27,055 nt of DNA from Clostridiales bacterium (lineage in GTDB: Bacteria > Bacillota_E > Sulfobacillia > Sulfobacillales > JAIMBI01), in the NCBI GenBank assembly GCA_027318915.1, contig DAHVOH010000044.1, forward strand, positions 1 to 27,055, written 5' to 3'. This document shows positions 6,595-15,054 of this stretch, one piece after another (within the stretch, counting starts at the first letter, position 1; each line of letters starts with the position of its first letter). The notes under the pieces are model-generated. The model saw nothing but the letters and a program-made list of their open reading frames with translations. It was not told the DNA's origin and did not search any database. Both the position numbers and the translations under genes were made by a program.

Positions 6595-8391
6595 TTGGCG
6601 CGATTTGAACGGCTGGATCGGTATCTGTCGGTCCGGATGGCGTACGACGCCCATGTCACGCGCGACGGCCGAATTGTCTACATCAGCAATCTTCTCGGTG
6701 TGCCGACCCCCTGGGTTTGGGATGGGTCCGCGACCGGCCCGGAGCCACTGCTTTTGGATGATGTCAGGACCAGTCGGCTTGACGTGTCTCCCACCGGGCC
6801 ATGGGTGGTGCTGACCCAGGACGAGGGGGGGACGGAACGGCATCAGTTGGTTGCCGTGCATCTGGGATCCCGGCACCGTCGGCCACTGACGCAAGACCCC
6901 GATTTCATTCACCTATTTGGCGCGTTCTTTCCCGACGGGGAACGGTTCGTGGTGACGGCCAACCGGCGCAATGGCCGCGACTTTGACGTGTATCTCGGCC
7001 ACTTGGACGGCCGCGCGCTGGAGCGCATCCCGATTGACGGCGGTTTCCCGAGCGGTGTATGGACGGCCCCGGGCGTTTTTCCAGACGGATCCGTTCTGCT
7101 GGTGGAGATGGTGAGCCCCTCTCACCATCGATTGTATCGGCTGGACCTCCATGGCGCCGGGGGCCATCTCACCCGTCTCACCCCCGACGAACCCGCCATG
7201 TATGCCGCTGTCAAGATTCAGGGCTCGTCGGTGCTCGCCGCCTCCGACCTGCGGCATGAGTTTGCCCGACTGGTGGCGATTCGTGAACCCGAGCAGGTGG
7301 AGGTGCTGGCGGAGGCGGGAGGAGACGTGGAGGCTTTGGCGGTGGGCCCGGCCAACGGCGTGGCGTATGTGGTCAACCGGGACGGCTGGAGCGAACTGCA
7401 CGTGCGGGAGGGCAATCCGGTCCGGGATCGCGTGGTGGAAACACCGCCGGGGGTGATCTCCTCGATGCGGTTCAGTCCCGACGGACGGTGGCTTGTCTTT
7501 GACGTCAGCGGGCCGGACCACCCCATGGACGTCTACCGGATGGACATGAGGGACCTGCCGTCTGTCGCCGCCGTGACTCGCTCGTACCGAGCAGGCCTTG
7601 GCGCCGGCGACCTGGTGACCCCGGACCGGGTGTCGATTGAGAGCTTTGACGGCCTCCAGGTGCCGGCGTGGTGCTATCGGCCCAGGGGCGACGGGCCGTT
7701 TCCTGCCCTCGTGGTGGTTCACGGGGGTCCCGAAGCTCAGGCGCGGCCCATCTTCTCCGCCCTCTATCAGTATTGGGTCTCTCTGGGGATCGTTGTGGTG
7801 GCGCCCAATGTGCGCGGCAGTACGGGCTATGGGAAGACCTACGGGCATCTTGACGACGTGGGCCGACGAGGCGATGCGATTGCGGATCTGGCGGCCGTGG
7901 CACGCTGGACCCGATCACAACCGGACGTCGACGCCGACCGGGTGGTGGTGTACGGCGGATCCTACGGCGGCTACATGGTGATGGCCGGACTGACGTGGTT
8001 TCCTGAGCTGTTTCGAGCCGGTGTGGAGTTGGTGGGCATTGTCAATCTCGAGACATTTTTGGAAAAGACCAGCCCGTGGCGCCGAGGGCTGCGTGAAGCG
8101 GAGTATGGATCGCTGGAGGGGGACCGCGACGTGCTGCGAGCGCTGTCGCCGATCCACCGCATCGACCGCCTGCGCGCTCCCCTGTTCGTGGGCCATGGCC
8201 GCAATGACCCGCGCGTGCCTTACGCGGAGGCGGAGCAAGTGGCCGGCGCCCTGCAAGCGCGCGGGATTCCCCACCGATTGTTTCCGCTCGATGACGAGGG
8301 ACACGGCGCCGTGCGCTTGACCAATCAACGCCGCCTGTACGCCGCGATTCAAGACTTTCTGTCCGAGGAGGCCGGATTTCCGTCGGAATGA
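6595..8391 (+). CDS. S9 family peptidase (prolyl oligopeptidase / acylaminoacyl-peptidase type)
   Basis: This 598-residue serine peptidase has an N-terminal beta-propeller (about residues 15-345, with repeats such as FFPDGERFVVTA and RFSPDGRWLVFD) and a C-terminal alpha/beta-hydrolase domain. The oxyanion-side motif VVVHGGPEAQ is present. The catalytic triad reads Ser456 in GGSYGGYM, Asp538 in HGRNDPRVP and His570 in DEGHGAV. Such enzymes cleave short peptides or remove N-acylated residues in the cytosol. The start is a TTG at 6595 with GGGGGA seven bases upstream; the first domain strands begin right after it, so a later start is unlikely. It is transcribed as a single gene as far as spacing shows. 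Peptidase specificity cannot be read from sequence. Confidence 0.93.
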   Translation: MARFERLDRYLSVRMAYDAHVTRDGRIVYISNLLGVPTPWVWDGSATGPEPLLLDDVRTSRLDVSPTGPWVVLTQDEGGTERHQLVAVHLGSRHRRPLTQDPDFIHLFGAFFPDGERFVVTANRRNGRDFDVYLGHLDGRALERIPIDGGFPSGVWTAPGVFPDGSVLLVEMVSPSHHRLYRLDLHGAGGHLTRLTPDEPAMYAAVKIQGSSVLAASDLRHEFARLVAIREPEQVEVLAEAGGDVEALAVGPANGVAYVVNRDGWSELHVREGNPVRDRVVETPPGVISSMRFSPDGRWLVFDVSGPDHPMDVYRMDMRDLPSVAAVTRSYRAGLGAGDLVTPDRVSIESFDGLQVPAWCYRPRGDGPFPALVVVHGGPEAQARPIFSALYQYWVSLGIVVVAPNVRGSTGYGKTYGHLDDVGRRGDAIADLAAVARWTRSQPDVDADRVVVYGGSYGGYMVMAGLTWFPELFRAGVELVGIVNLETFLEKTSPWRRGLREAEYGSLEGDRDVLRALSPIHRIDRLRAPLFVGHGRNDPRVPYAEAEQVAGALQARGIPHRLFPLDDEGHGAVRLTNQRRLYAAIQDFLSEEAGFPSE

Positions 8392-8506
8392 CGCCGAGGA
8401 CGCGCCGAGCCCGGCTGGGGCGGTTGCGTGCGCGCTCGGGGCGCCATGGCACTGCCTTGTCCGAAATCCGCGCGCAGGGCGCGAGGAGCCGTGATACTGT
8501 TCTCGC

Positions 8507-10045
8507 ATGAACGTCATGGCCCTCGACCCGCAGGTGTGCTACGCGGCGGTCCGAAGTCGGGACGCGCGATTCGACGGCCGGTTTTTCGTGGCTGTCATGA
8601 CCACCGGTGTGTATTGCCGCCCGAGCTGCCGCTCTCGGTCTCCGCGTCCGGAGAATGTGCGGTTCTATCGTACCGCCCAAGAGGCTGAAGCCGCAGGGTT
8701 TCGTCCCTGCCGGCGCTGTCGGCCCGAGGAGTGGCAGCAGTCCGACGGCAGCGGCGGCATCCGCCCGGGTGGCGACACGGTCGGGCTGCTGCTCCCGGGG
8801 GCCGCGCGGACGGGCGAGTCGTCGGACACCGTGGATCGCGTGGGCGACATGGCCGCTCGGATCGGGTGGAGCCCCCGACATCTTCAGCGGCTGGTCGGTG
8901 CGCAGGTGGGATTGACGCCTCACACGGTCATCCGGTTTGCCCGCCTTCACTTGGCGTCGCGCCTCCTCCGGTCGTCGCGTCTGTCCGTGACCGAGGTGGC
9001 GCTCAAGACCGGCTATCCGTCGCTGCGCGCGCTGGAAGAGGACACCGCGCGGTCTTTCGCCCTCACGCCGAGCCGCTTTCGCGCCCTGTCGCAAGGCGCC
9101 GGCTCGGACGAGCCGCTCTTGGCCTGGGGGCCGGCGCTCAATCTTGAGATGTCTTATTCCGGTGCGTTTGATCCACCGGCGACGCTTCGCTTTTGGGCTC
9201 GGAGAGCGGTGCCGGGACTCGAAGAAGGAGACGAGTCAGGCCGCTGGTTTCGCCGAGTGCTGCGGCTGTGTCACGGGTTTGGCCTCTTCGAGGTGAAAAG
9301 TCCGGCGACGGAGGGTGCGCCGGTGCTCCTGACCCTCCGCCTGGAATCCGTGGAGGACCTTGGCGAGGCGGTCCAGACCGTGCGCGGTTCGCTGGACCTG
9401 GACGCCAACCCCTCCGCTGTGCTATCGACGCTCCGGCGCGATCCTCTGCTGGGCCCGATTGTCGAGAAGAATCCGGGTCGGCGCGTCCCCGGCCATGTGA
9501 ACGGGGATGAGATGGCGATCCGAGCCATTCTCGGCCAGCAGGTTTCGGTGTCGGCCGCGCGCACCCACACCGCGCGGCTGGTGGCCGAGCTGGGCACGCC
9601 GCTCAGCCATCCCGTGGGCACTCTCCGTTTCGCGTTTCCCACCCCGGAGCAGATTGTGGCGGGGGGGCCGGACCTGCCGGGGATGGCGCTTGTGGCGTCT
9701 CGACGGCGGACGGTGTATGGGTTTGCCGCCGCCCGCCAAGCGGGCGATGTGCCGCCGCTTCATCGCGGCGGAGATCCCGACCGGATCGGTCGGGCGCTGG
9801 AGCGCCTCTTTGGGATTGGGCCGTGGACGCGCGCTTATGTGGCGCTGCGCGCGCTGGGGGATCCGGACGCCTTCCTCGCATCGGATCTGGGTGTGAGGCA
9901 AAGCCTGGAGCGGTTGGCGGGGCGACCTTTCACCGCCCGTGAAATTGAGCGCCTGAGCGAGCCGTGGCGGCCGTTTCGAGGATATGCGGTCATACAGCTC
10001 TGGGCAGAGCTGGCTCGGACGGCAACAAAGCCGCCGTCCGGATAG
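8507..10045 (+). CDS. Ada-AlkA fusion: methyl-accepting regulator with 3-methyladenine DNA glycosylase
   Basis: This 512-residue protein joins three parts. Residues 1-75 are the Ada zinc domain, whose Cys37, Cys41, Cys68 and Cys71 (VYCRPSC and PCRRC) bind zinc and accept a methyl group from DNA phosphotriesters. Residues about 106-195 form an AraC-type HTH. Residues about 205-505 are AlkA, with the N-terminal AlkA domain and an HhH-GPD domain (AILGQQVSVSAA, IGPWTRAYVALRALGDPDAF) carrying the catalytic Asp460 in SDLGV. It senses alkylation, activates its regulon and excises alkylated bases. This architecture is known in some actinobacteria and others. The ATG at 8507 is fixed by an in-frame TGA at 8492. 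No ribosome site is at the right distance, and GATACT (8493-8498) could be a -10 box of a leaderless transcript. Confidence 0.93.
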   Translation: MNVMALDPQVCYAAVRSRDARFDGRFFVAVMTTGVYCRPSCRSRSPRPENVRFYRTAQEAEAAGFRPCRRCRPEEWQQSDGSGGIRPGGDTVGLLLPGAARTGESSDTVDRVGDMAARIGWSPRHLQRLVGAQVGLTPHTVIRFARLHLASRLLRSSRLSVTEVALKTGYPSLRALEEDTARSFALTPSRFRALSQGAGSDEPLLAWGPALNLEMSYSGAFDPPATLRFWARRAVPGLEEGDESGRWFRRVLRLCHGFGLFEVKSPATEGAPVLLTLRLESVEDLGEAVQTVRGSLDLDANPSAVLSTLRRDPLLGPIVEKNPGRRVPGHVNGDEMAIRAILGQQVSVSAARTHTARLVAELGTPLSHPVGTLRFAFPTPEQIVAGGPDLPGMALVASRRRTVYGFAAARQAGDVPPLHRGGDPDRIGRALERLFGIGPWTRAYVALRALGDPDAFLASDLGVRQSLERLAGRPFTAREIERLSEPWRPFRGYAVIQLWAELARTATKPPSG

Positions 10046-10118
10046 TCGCGACCCAGCAATGGATGGCGCACCAACGCGGGGCTCCCTCTTTCGGATGCTG
10101 ATGCCAGGAGGTGTGGGG

Positions 10119-10688
10119 ATGGCACAGGACGGCTCCGGGGCGAACGGTCTTGGCTCCGGCCCATCGGCGGACGCGGCGCGGCTCCTGCCGACGCTGCATA
10201 CCTGGATGGCCAGTCCGCTCGGACCCATCTTGTTGGTGTCGAACGGCGACGCCCTGACCGGCCTTTATCTTGAGGGCAGTCGACACGCGCCCAAGGTCGA
10301 TCCAAGCTGGCGGCAGGATGACCGGTGGTTCGATCCGGTAAGGGAGCAGCTGGAGGCGTATTTCGCCGGCGATCGGTGCAGTTTTTCGTTGCCGCTCGCG
10401 CCCGCCGGCACGGAATTTCAGCGGCGCGTATGGACCGTGCTGCGCGCGATTCCCTACGGGGACACGATGAGCTACGGGGGCCTGGCGGCCCTGGTGGGAA
10501 ATTCTCGGGCGTCGCGTGCCGTGGGTCTCGCCAATGGCCGAAACCCGATATCGATCATCATTCCCTGTCACCGCGTCATCGGTCACAATGGCGCGCTGAC
10601 CGGATACGGCAGCGGCATTGAGAAGAAGGCGTGGCTGCTTCGCCATGAAAGGGCCGGCGGCGCGACGCTTCCCGAGAGATTGGGCTGA
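10119..10688 (+). CDS. ogt: Methylated-DNA--protein-cysteine methyltransferase
   Basis: This 189-residue suicide repair protein transfers the alkyl group from O6-alkylguanine to its own cysteine. The acceptor is Cys150 in IIPCHRVIG, within the conserved C-terminal domain. That domain also shows the helix TEFQRRVWTVLRAIPYGDTMSYGGLA and the Asn in GLANGRNP used for base flipping. ATG 10119 was chosen because AGGAGGTG lies just before it; the frame runs open upstream into the end of the preceding gene but without a site. It follows the Ada-AlkA gene by 73 bases on the same strand, so the two probably form an adaptive-response operon that repairs phosphotriesters, N3-alkylpurines and O6-alkylguanine. 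Confidence 0.95.
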   Translation: MAQDGSGANGLGSGPSADAARLLPTLHTWMASPLGPILLVSNGDALTGLYLEGSRHAPKVDPSWRQDDRWFDPVREQLEAYFAGDRCSFSLPLAPAGTEFQRRVWTVLRAIPYGDTMSYGGLAALVGNSRASRAVGLANGRNPISIIIPCHRVIGHNGALTGYGSGIEKKAWLLRHERAGGATLPERLG

Positions 10689-11140
10689 CCGCGCTCTGCG
10701 AGGATGTCCCTCGGCGTCGTGGCGCCGTCGGTGATGGCGACGGCCCGGTGGGGTGAGCGCCTGGTCCCGGCGCCGCTCATCGGGTGGGGCCAACACGGGG
10801 GACCAACCCGTGGTCACCGGTCCGCTCGCCCCTGTCCCCTACCATCCGGGCCTCGGCGGCGCCACGCTCCGGTCATTGCCCGGACGCATCGACGGCCAGG
10901 GCCTCGGCGGGCGCCCGGCGAATTGAGCGTGGTGCTCTTTGCGGCGGGGATAGACGGGTGGCCCGCCGCTCTGTTGGGCCTCCGGTCATGATGCCGCTAT
11001 CCCACGTGCCCTGTCTCGGCGAAAGACAGGGTTCGGGCCGCAGCCGTGACCGGGAGAAGGGTCCGGCCCGCGACGGCCGGACGGCCTGTCCCTCCCCGGG
11101 TGTGGCCAGGCCGACGGGCCAGCCCTCTCGACCGCATCGT
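10689..11140. other. Convergent intergenic region with two tandem hairpins
   Basis: These 452 bases separate the convergent ogt and DUF421 genes and hold no recognisable gene. Two perfect hairpins lie in it. One at 11009-11031 has stem CCCTGTCT/AGACAGGG and a seven-base loop. One at 11061-11082 has stem GTCCGGCC/GGCCGGAC and a six-base loop. Neither has a U-run, but they could slow or end transcription from both sides. Confidence 0.5.
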
Positions 11141-11617
11141 TTACCCCGATGAGGCGGATTTGGTGATGACGCTGACCTTGCCCGTGGGTTCCAAGTAGGC
11201 GGCCTGCACGTCCTCGACCGATGGGGTGCCTTGTTGGCGCAGCTCCATCTCCAGGTCCGCCAGCGAGAGCCGCTCGCGCGTCATGGCGGGTTGTTGGACC
11301 TGGCCGTTTTGGACCACGAGGGTGGATGCGCCCTGGGTCAAGCGCTCCAGCGCCTTGGAACGCACGTTGAAGAATGTCAGCAGCCACTGGAGCAACCCCA
11401 GGACGACGACGATGGCGATAGGCTCCACGAGAGGGATCTTGGTGTCCTCCATGCCGATGGCCACGGCTTCGCCGAGCATGATGATCACGGCGATGTCAAA
11501 GGCGCCCATTTTGCCCAAGGTGCGTTTGCCCATCAGGCGAAACACCAGCAGGGCCACGCCCCACAGGACGGCGGTGCGCCACGCCGCCGTTCCCAGATCG
11601 GCCCAGGGCATGCTCAT
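11141..11617 (-). CDS. DUF421 (YetF-type) membrane protein
   Basis: This 158-residue protein has three predicted membrane helices (TAVLWGVALLVFRLMG, MGAFDIAVIIMLGEAVAIG and PIAIVVVLGLLQWLLTFF). A cytoplasmic alpha/beta domain follows, with the family segments RSKALERLTQGASTLVVQNG and MTRERLSLADLEMELRQQG. The KRTLGKMGAFDI stretch between the first two helices is characteristic of DUF421. The molecular role of the family is not settled. I chose ATG 11617 (MSMPWADLG) because AAGGGGG lies nine bases before it; the ATG at 11626 directly abuts that site. It is on the same strand as, and downstream of, the TetR-type gene, 291 bases away. Confidence 0.9.
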   Translation of the reverse strand: MSMPWADLGTAAWRTAVLWGVALLVFRLMGKRTLGKMGAFDIAVIIMLGEAVAIGMEDTKIPLVEPIAIVVVLGLLQWLLTFFNVRSKALERLTQGASTLVVQNGQVQQPAMTRERLSLADLEMELRQQGTPSVEDVQAAYLEPTGKVSVITKSASSG

Positions 11618-11908
11618 GTCGCCCATCCCCCTTTTGGCGGGTCCTCCAGGAGTGTGGGGCGGACGCGCGCCGTTTATGCGCCCGGGCGGCACCGTGGCCG
11701 TCAGGATCAAACATGCGTGCCGCCGGCCGATCGGGTGTGACGCCAGCCCGGTTGTCTCGAGCAGCCGGCGATCGACGGGCCTCTGCCGTGGGCCGAGAAG
11801 ACAATGGCCCCGGACGCCCGGGTGGATCGGTCCACCCAGGCGGGTGCCATCCGTCGACGCATCGTCGCCGGCTCCCTTATCCGGTTGGCGCGACGGTGGC
11901 GCGTTTTG

Positions 11909-12430
11909 TCATCCGCCCTGGGTCTCTGGCTCGATGCCGCGCAGCAACGCCACCAGGGCCGAGCGGGCGGGTTCCTGGGCCCCATCGCGCACCGACTCGG
12001 CCAGGGCGGCTTGCCACGCACCCACCAGGATGGGGCCGAGGCCGGGATGCAGGCGGTCTCCCCGCCGGATGATAAAGTCGGCCAGCCGATCCGACCGGTC
12101 AACGGGCGGCGATTCGGCCAGCATGCGCGCCGCCTCCAGCGTCCAGGCCGCCTCAAACCCCACGCGCAGGACATCTTGGAGCGAGGACCCCGGAACCGCG
12201 CCGGCTCCGTCCATGTGGTCGCGCACGCGGCGTTCCACCTCGGTCCGCACCAGATCGTAGAGGCCGGCCTTGGACCCGAAGTGGTGGTACAGGGCCCCGG
12301 TCGTGACCCCGGCGGCGCGCGCCACCTCTGCGACGGCGACATTCTCATAGCCTCGCCGCCCGAATTGCACCATCGCCTGCTCCACCAGTCGGGCGCGCGG
12401 TGTGCCCGCCACCGGAATCCACGCGTTCAT
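11909..12430 (-). CDS. TetR/AcrR family transcriptional regulator
   Basis: This 173-residue regulator has the N-terminal TetR helix-turn-helix (residues about 12-58): a helix with RLVEQAMVQFGRRGYENVAV, then VARAAGVTTGALYHHFGSKAGLY. The C-terminal ligand-binding domain is all-helical and not assignable to a substrate. It diverges from a small VOC-protein gene with an 81-base spacer, the arrangement typical of a repressor that controls its divergent neighbour and itself. The ATG at 12430 is poorly served by a ribosome site (only a weak AAGAG upstream), consistent with low expression. The ligand is unknown. Confidence 0.92.
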   Translation of the reverse strand: MNAWIPVAGTPRARLVEQAMVQFGRRGYENVAVAEVARAAGVTTGALYHHFGSKAGLYDLVRTEVERRVRDHMDGAGAVPGSSLQDVLRVGFEAAWTLEAARMLAESPPVDRSDRLADFIIRRGDRLHPGLGPILVGAWQAALAESVRDGAQEPARSALVALLRGIEPETQGG

Positions 12431-12448
12431 GGTTCGACGCTACCGCTC

Positions 12449-12477
12449 TTGACGTCCAAACACAAGCACGATACGCT
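12449..12477 (+). promoter_or_regulatory. Probable promoter of the VOC gene
   Basis: TTGACG (12449-12454) is followed by a 17-base spacer and TACGCT (12472-12477), giving a start point near 12484. The spacer and this part of the divergent region are AT-richer than their surroundings. CATAAT (12481-12486) is a better -10 hexamer but has no -35 box at the usual distance. A TetR-type operator would be expected to overlap this site, though I see no clean inverted repeat. Confidence 0.4.
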
Positions 12478-12511
12478 ATGCATAATCGGGTTACGGCAAG
12501 GAGGTTTTCCG

Positions 12512-12859
12512 ATGCACCTGGCATTCGTGTACTGCCCCGTGAAAGACCTGGACGCGGCCCTGAGGTTTTACCATGAGCAGTTGGGTTTCGAGATCGCGTG
12601 GCGAGAAGGGGACAGTACGGTCGGTCTCAAATTGCCCGGCACGGACGTTCGGCTGATGATTGACCTCGATGAGGACGAACGGGCCGGCGGACCGGGACCC
12701 GTCTTTCTTGTGGACAGTGTGGACGCGTTTTGGCAGGAGCGTCGGGGGGAGTTCCGGTTCAGCCGGGAGCCCGTCGACATTCCGGGGGGACGCTGGGCGG
12801 TGTTCGAAGATCCCTCGGGACACGCCGTGCGCATCCTCGATGAAAGTCGGCCCCTCTAA
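12512..12859 (+). CDS. VOC (glyoxalase/bleomycin resistance) family protein
   Basis: This 115-residue protein has the single-repeat VOC fold: LAFVYCPVKDLDAALRFYHEQLGFEIAW at the N-terminus, a beta-rich middle (STVGLKLPGTDVRLMIDL), and the closing strand RWAVFEDPSGHAVRILDES. It probably works as a dimer, as a metal-dependent lyase, isomerase or dioxygenase, or as a drug-binding protein. The usual final metal-ligand Glu is not clearly present in the last strand (VRILD), so catalytic metal binding is doubtful. ATG 12512 follows AAGGAGG by seven bases, a strong site. It diverges from the TetR-type gene, which likely regulates it. Confidence 0.85.
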   Translation: MHLAFVYCPVKDLDAALRFYHEQLGFEIAWREGDSTVGLKLPGTDVRLMIDLDEDERAGGPGPVFLVDSVDAFWQERRGEFRFSREPVDIPGGRWAVFEDPSGHAVRILDESRPL

Positions 12860-13296
12860 TTGTCTTGCCGTGACACGTGGCCCACGTTCGGATGCGAGGG
12901 ATCGGTGGGCACCGAGCGTGTCGGCGTTCGATGCCCGGTGCCATTGCGGCCTGCGCTGCGTGGGTACGGTGGAGATCGTCGGTCACAGGGACCTGGCGGT
13001 ATTGGCCGAGCACTGGGCCAGGCGGCTCGGGCGGCCACCACGTGCCCGTCCGGGCCGACCGGTCGCCGCAAGGTGCCCTGGGAGGTGAACCTGACCCGGT
13101 CCTACCAAAGGGATTCACGTGCCACGGATTCCGCATCTTTTTTAGACCACGGACGAAGGGACCCAAAGATCAGGACGTGGATTCAGCCTAACTTAGCAAG
13201 GGGGAAGGGCATCTCGCCCACGGCCAGCGCTATGATGGCAGGAGTTCAGATGCGCGAGCGTCTGGGACACCGGTCGTGACAGGGAGGGGTGTGCGA
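12860..13296. other. Intergenic region before the small membrane protein
   Basis: No recognisable gene lies in these 437 bases. A run of six T residues (about 13137-13142) has no good hairpin in front of it. TATGAT at 13231-13236 matches five of six bases of a -10 box and lies about 60 bases before the small membrane-protein gene, but I see no matching -35 box. Confidence 0.45.
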
Positions 13297-13521
13297 GTGC
13301 TGACGGCGTATGGCGCCACGGTGGTCACCCTCATGATGATCTTCTATGCCCTTGAATCCCGGTCACGCTGGTTCACCCTGGCGTTCGCGCTGGCCTGTCT
13401 GGCCTCGGCCAGCTATGGATTTTTGGCTCACACGTGGCCGTTTGGAGTCGTCGAGACGGTGTGGGCCGTGATCGCCCTGGTCAAGTGGCGGCGGACGCCT
13501 GGACAATCTGTCGGTTCCTAG
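13297..13521 (+). CDS. Small two-helix membrane protein of unknown function
   Basis: This 74-residue protein is almost entirely hydrophobic. Its segments are VVTLMMIFYALES near the start, FTLAFALACLASASYGFLA in the middle and VETVWAVIALVKW near the end, suggesting two or three membrane helices and a short basic tail. I do not recognise a family. Several GTG codons are possible starts (13276, 13291, 13297). I chose 13297 because AGGGAGG (13281-13287) is about nine bases before it. A possible -10 box (TATGAT, 13231-13236) lies just upstream. It stands alone between intergenic regions, so context says little about its role. Confidence 0.6.
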   Translation: MLTAYGATVVTLMMIFYALESRSRWFTLAFALACLASASYGFLAHTWPFGVVETVWAVIALVKWRRTPGQSVGS

Positions 13522-13625
13522 CGGAGGAAGGCGCTTCGGTTCCTGGGCGCAATCCCGCCGGACGGGTGCCGCCGAGAGCCTCGCCGCGGGCGTCCGGGTC
13601 TACGCCGATCCGTTGAGGGGAGCCA

Positions 13626-14165
13626 CTACGCCCGGGACTCGCGCAGCAAGAGCCAATCCGTCCGTGTGATGGCATATACGTCATGGAGAATTCCCGTTGG
13701 CCTCATCAGGGTGGAGACCGCCTTCATGCCGTTTCGTTCCGCGACATGAATCGACGGGACGTTGGCGGGGCTGATGATGGATATCAGGCGCGGGACGTCC
13801 AGATGCTCGAAACCCCAGTCACGACACGCCTTGGCCGCTTCGGTCGCATAACCCTGTCCCCAGAAGTCGCGCACGAAAAGATAGGCCACCTCAGGTTGCA
13901 CGGTCCCGTCCACCGTTTGCGGAATAATCCCGCACTGTCCCAGAAACGCGCGGTCCGCCTTTCGCTCCACCACCCAGAAGCCAAATCCGTACCGTCGGTA
14001 ATTGCTTTGGGTGCGTTGAATCCAGGCACGGGTCCCCGCCGGGTCGATCAGGCCCGGATAGTGGCGCATCGCCACGGGATCGGAAAAAATGCGCAGCAGA
14101 TGGTCCACGTCCTCCTCTTGCATCGCGCGAAGAACCAACCGCTCGGTCTCCAACCGAAACTGCAT
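13626..14165 (-). CDS. GNAT family N-acetyltransferase (RimJ/RimL type)
   Basis: This 179-residue protein is an acetyl-CoA-dependent GNAT acetyltransferase of the ribosomal-protein/small-molecule type. It starts with the typical FRLETERLVLRAMQEEDVDHLLRIF strand-helix, continues through QCGIIPQ, and has the acetyl-CoA pyrophosphate loop around residues 98-108 (VRDFWGQGYATEA). The later segment ISIISPANVPSIHVAERNGMKA is the conserved motif B. The frame is open upstream, but ATG 14165 has AAAGGGG seven bases before it and coincides with the family start. The substrate (protein N-terminus, amine or antibiotic) cannot be told. It lies 55 bases downstream of the alpha/beta hydrolase gene on the same strand, so the two may be co-transcribed. 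Confidence 0.92.
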   Translation of the reverse strand: MQFRLETERLVLRAMQEEDVDHLLRIFSDPVAMRHYPGLIDPAGTRAWIQRTQSNYRRYGFGFWVVERKADRAFLGQCGIIPQTVDGTVQPEVAYLFVRDFWGQGYATEAAKACRDWGFEHLDVPRLISIISPANVPSIHVAERNGMKAVSTLMRPTGILHDVYAITRTDWLLLRESRA

Positions 14166-14220
14166 GCGGGCACCCCTTTGTCGACTTGGTAAGCGCGCCG
14201 TCGTCGCCGGGCAAAGACCG

Positions 14221-15054
14221 CTATGGCTTTGGCGCCACGGTTCTTCCGGCGGTGTCCCCCAGCCACTGACGGAGCAGGCCGTTGAACACGGCGGGCTGTT
14301 CCAGGCTCGGGAGATGCGCCGCATCGTCTATCCGGGCATAGCGGGCATCGGGAAGCACGACGGCCAGAAATTCAGCGCCCGCGCGGACGCTCGGCACATC
14401 CTCCAATCCCACGATGACCAAAACCGGAACCGTAATGTCGGGGAGCTTGTCGACGGCAGACCAGGCTTCGTCCAGCGACACCGCACCGTTGTCCGGTTGA
14501 TCGGCCAACAGCAACAAGTCGTGGGCTCGGGCGAGGTAGACGGGATTCACCTGCGTGGTGTCCCGCCGTGGGCCGACAAGCCAGACCTTCTCCATAACGG
14601 ACAGAGCGTGCGGGATGTCTTCTTGGCGGAATGCCTCGTCGCCTTCGGCAAACAAACGCTCGACATCCGCCGGATTGGGCCACTCGTAGCCGGGTATGCC
14701 GGGAGCGACGAGCACCAGCCGTTCCACGCGAGAGCGATGCTGAATCGACACCTGGAGGGCGGCCGCACCCCCGAACGAGCAGCCGATGAGGGTGGCCCGC
14801 TCAATATCGAGGGCATCCATGATGGCGCGTACATCATCGGCATAGCTGAAGGGGCCTGGGGCGTGGGGCGTTGTCCCAAATCCTCGCCAGTCCCAGCGGA
14901 TCGTCCGGTGGGATTCGGGAAGCCAGGTCCACTGCGGGTCCCACATGTGTCGTTCGGAGACGCCGGCATGCAGCAATAGCACCGCGGGTCCCGTGCCGGC
15001 GTCCTCCACGGCCGCCTCCACCCCTCCGGGCAGAGCGACCCGATGCGTGCGCAT
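14221..15054 (-). CDS. Alpha/beta hydrolase
   Basis: This 277-residue protein is an alpha/beta-fold hydrolase similar to 3-oxoadipate enol-lactonase and related esterases. The oxyanion segment VLLLHAGVSERHMWD is followed by the strand IRWDWRGFGTTP. The nucleophile Ser93 is in GCSFGG, the acid is Asp219 in IVGLEDVPS, and the base is His247 in DDAAHLPSLEQP. A helical cap lies at about residues 125-200. ATG 15054 has GAGGAGGGG six bases upstream; the open frame beyond it is not family-like. It probably leads a two-gene unit with the GNAT gene. The substrate is unknown. Confidence 0.92.
   Translation of the reverse strand: MRTHRVALPGGVEAAVEDAGTGPAVLLLHAGVSERHMWDPQWTWLPESHRTIRWDWRGFGTTPHAPGPFSYADDVRAIMDALDIERATLIGCSFGGAAALQVSIQHRSRVERLVLVAPGIPGYEWPNPADVERLFAEGDEAFRQEDIPHALSVMEKVWLVGPRRDTTQVNPVYLARAHDLLLLADQPDNGAVSLDEAWSAVDKLPDITVPVLVIVGLEDVPSVRAGAEFLAVVLPDARYARIDDAAHLPSLEQPAVFNGLLRQWLGDTAGRTVAPKP

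Noticed and set aside
4879..6912. A long minus-strand open frame extending arsI upstream through the GH76-like gene into the S9 peptidase gene
   Set aside because: Only the last 133 codons resemble a protein family. The rest is antisense to two convincing genes and without motifs.
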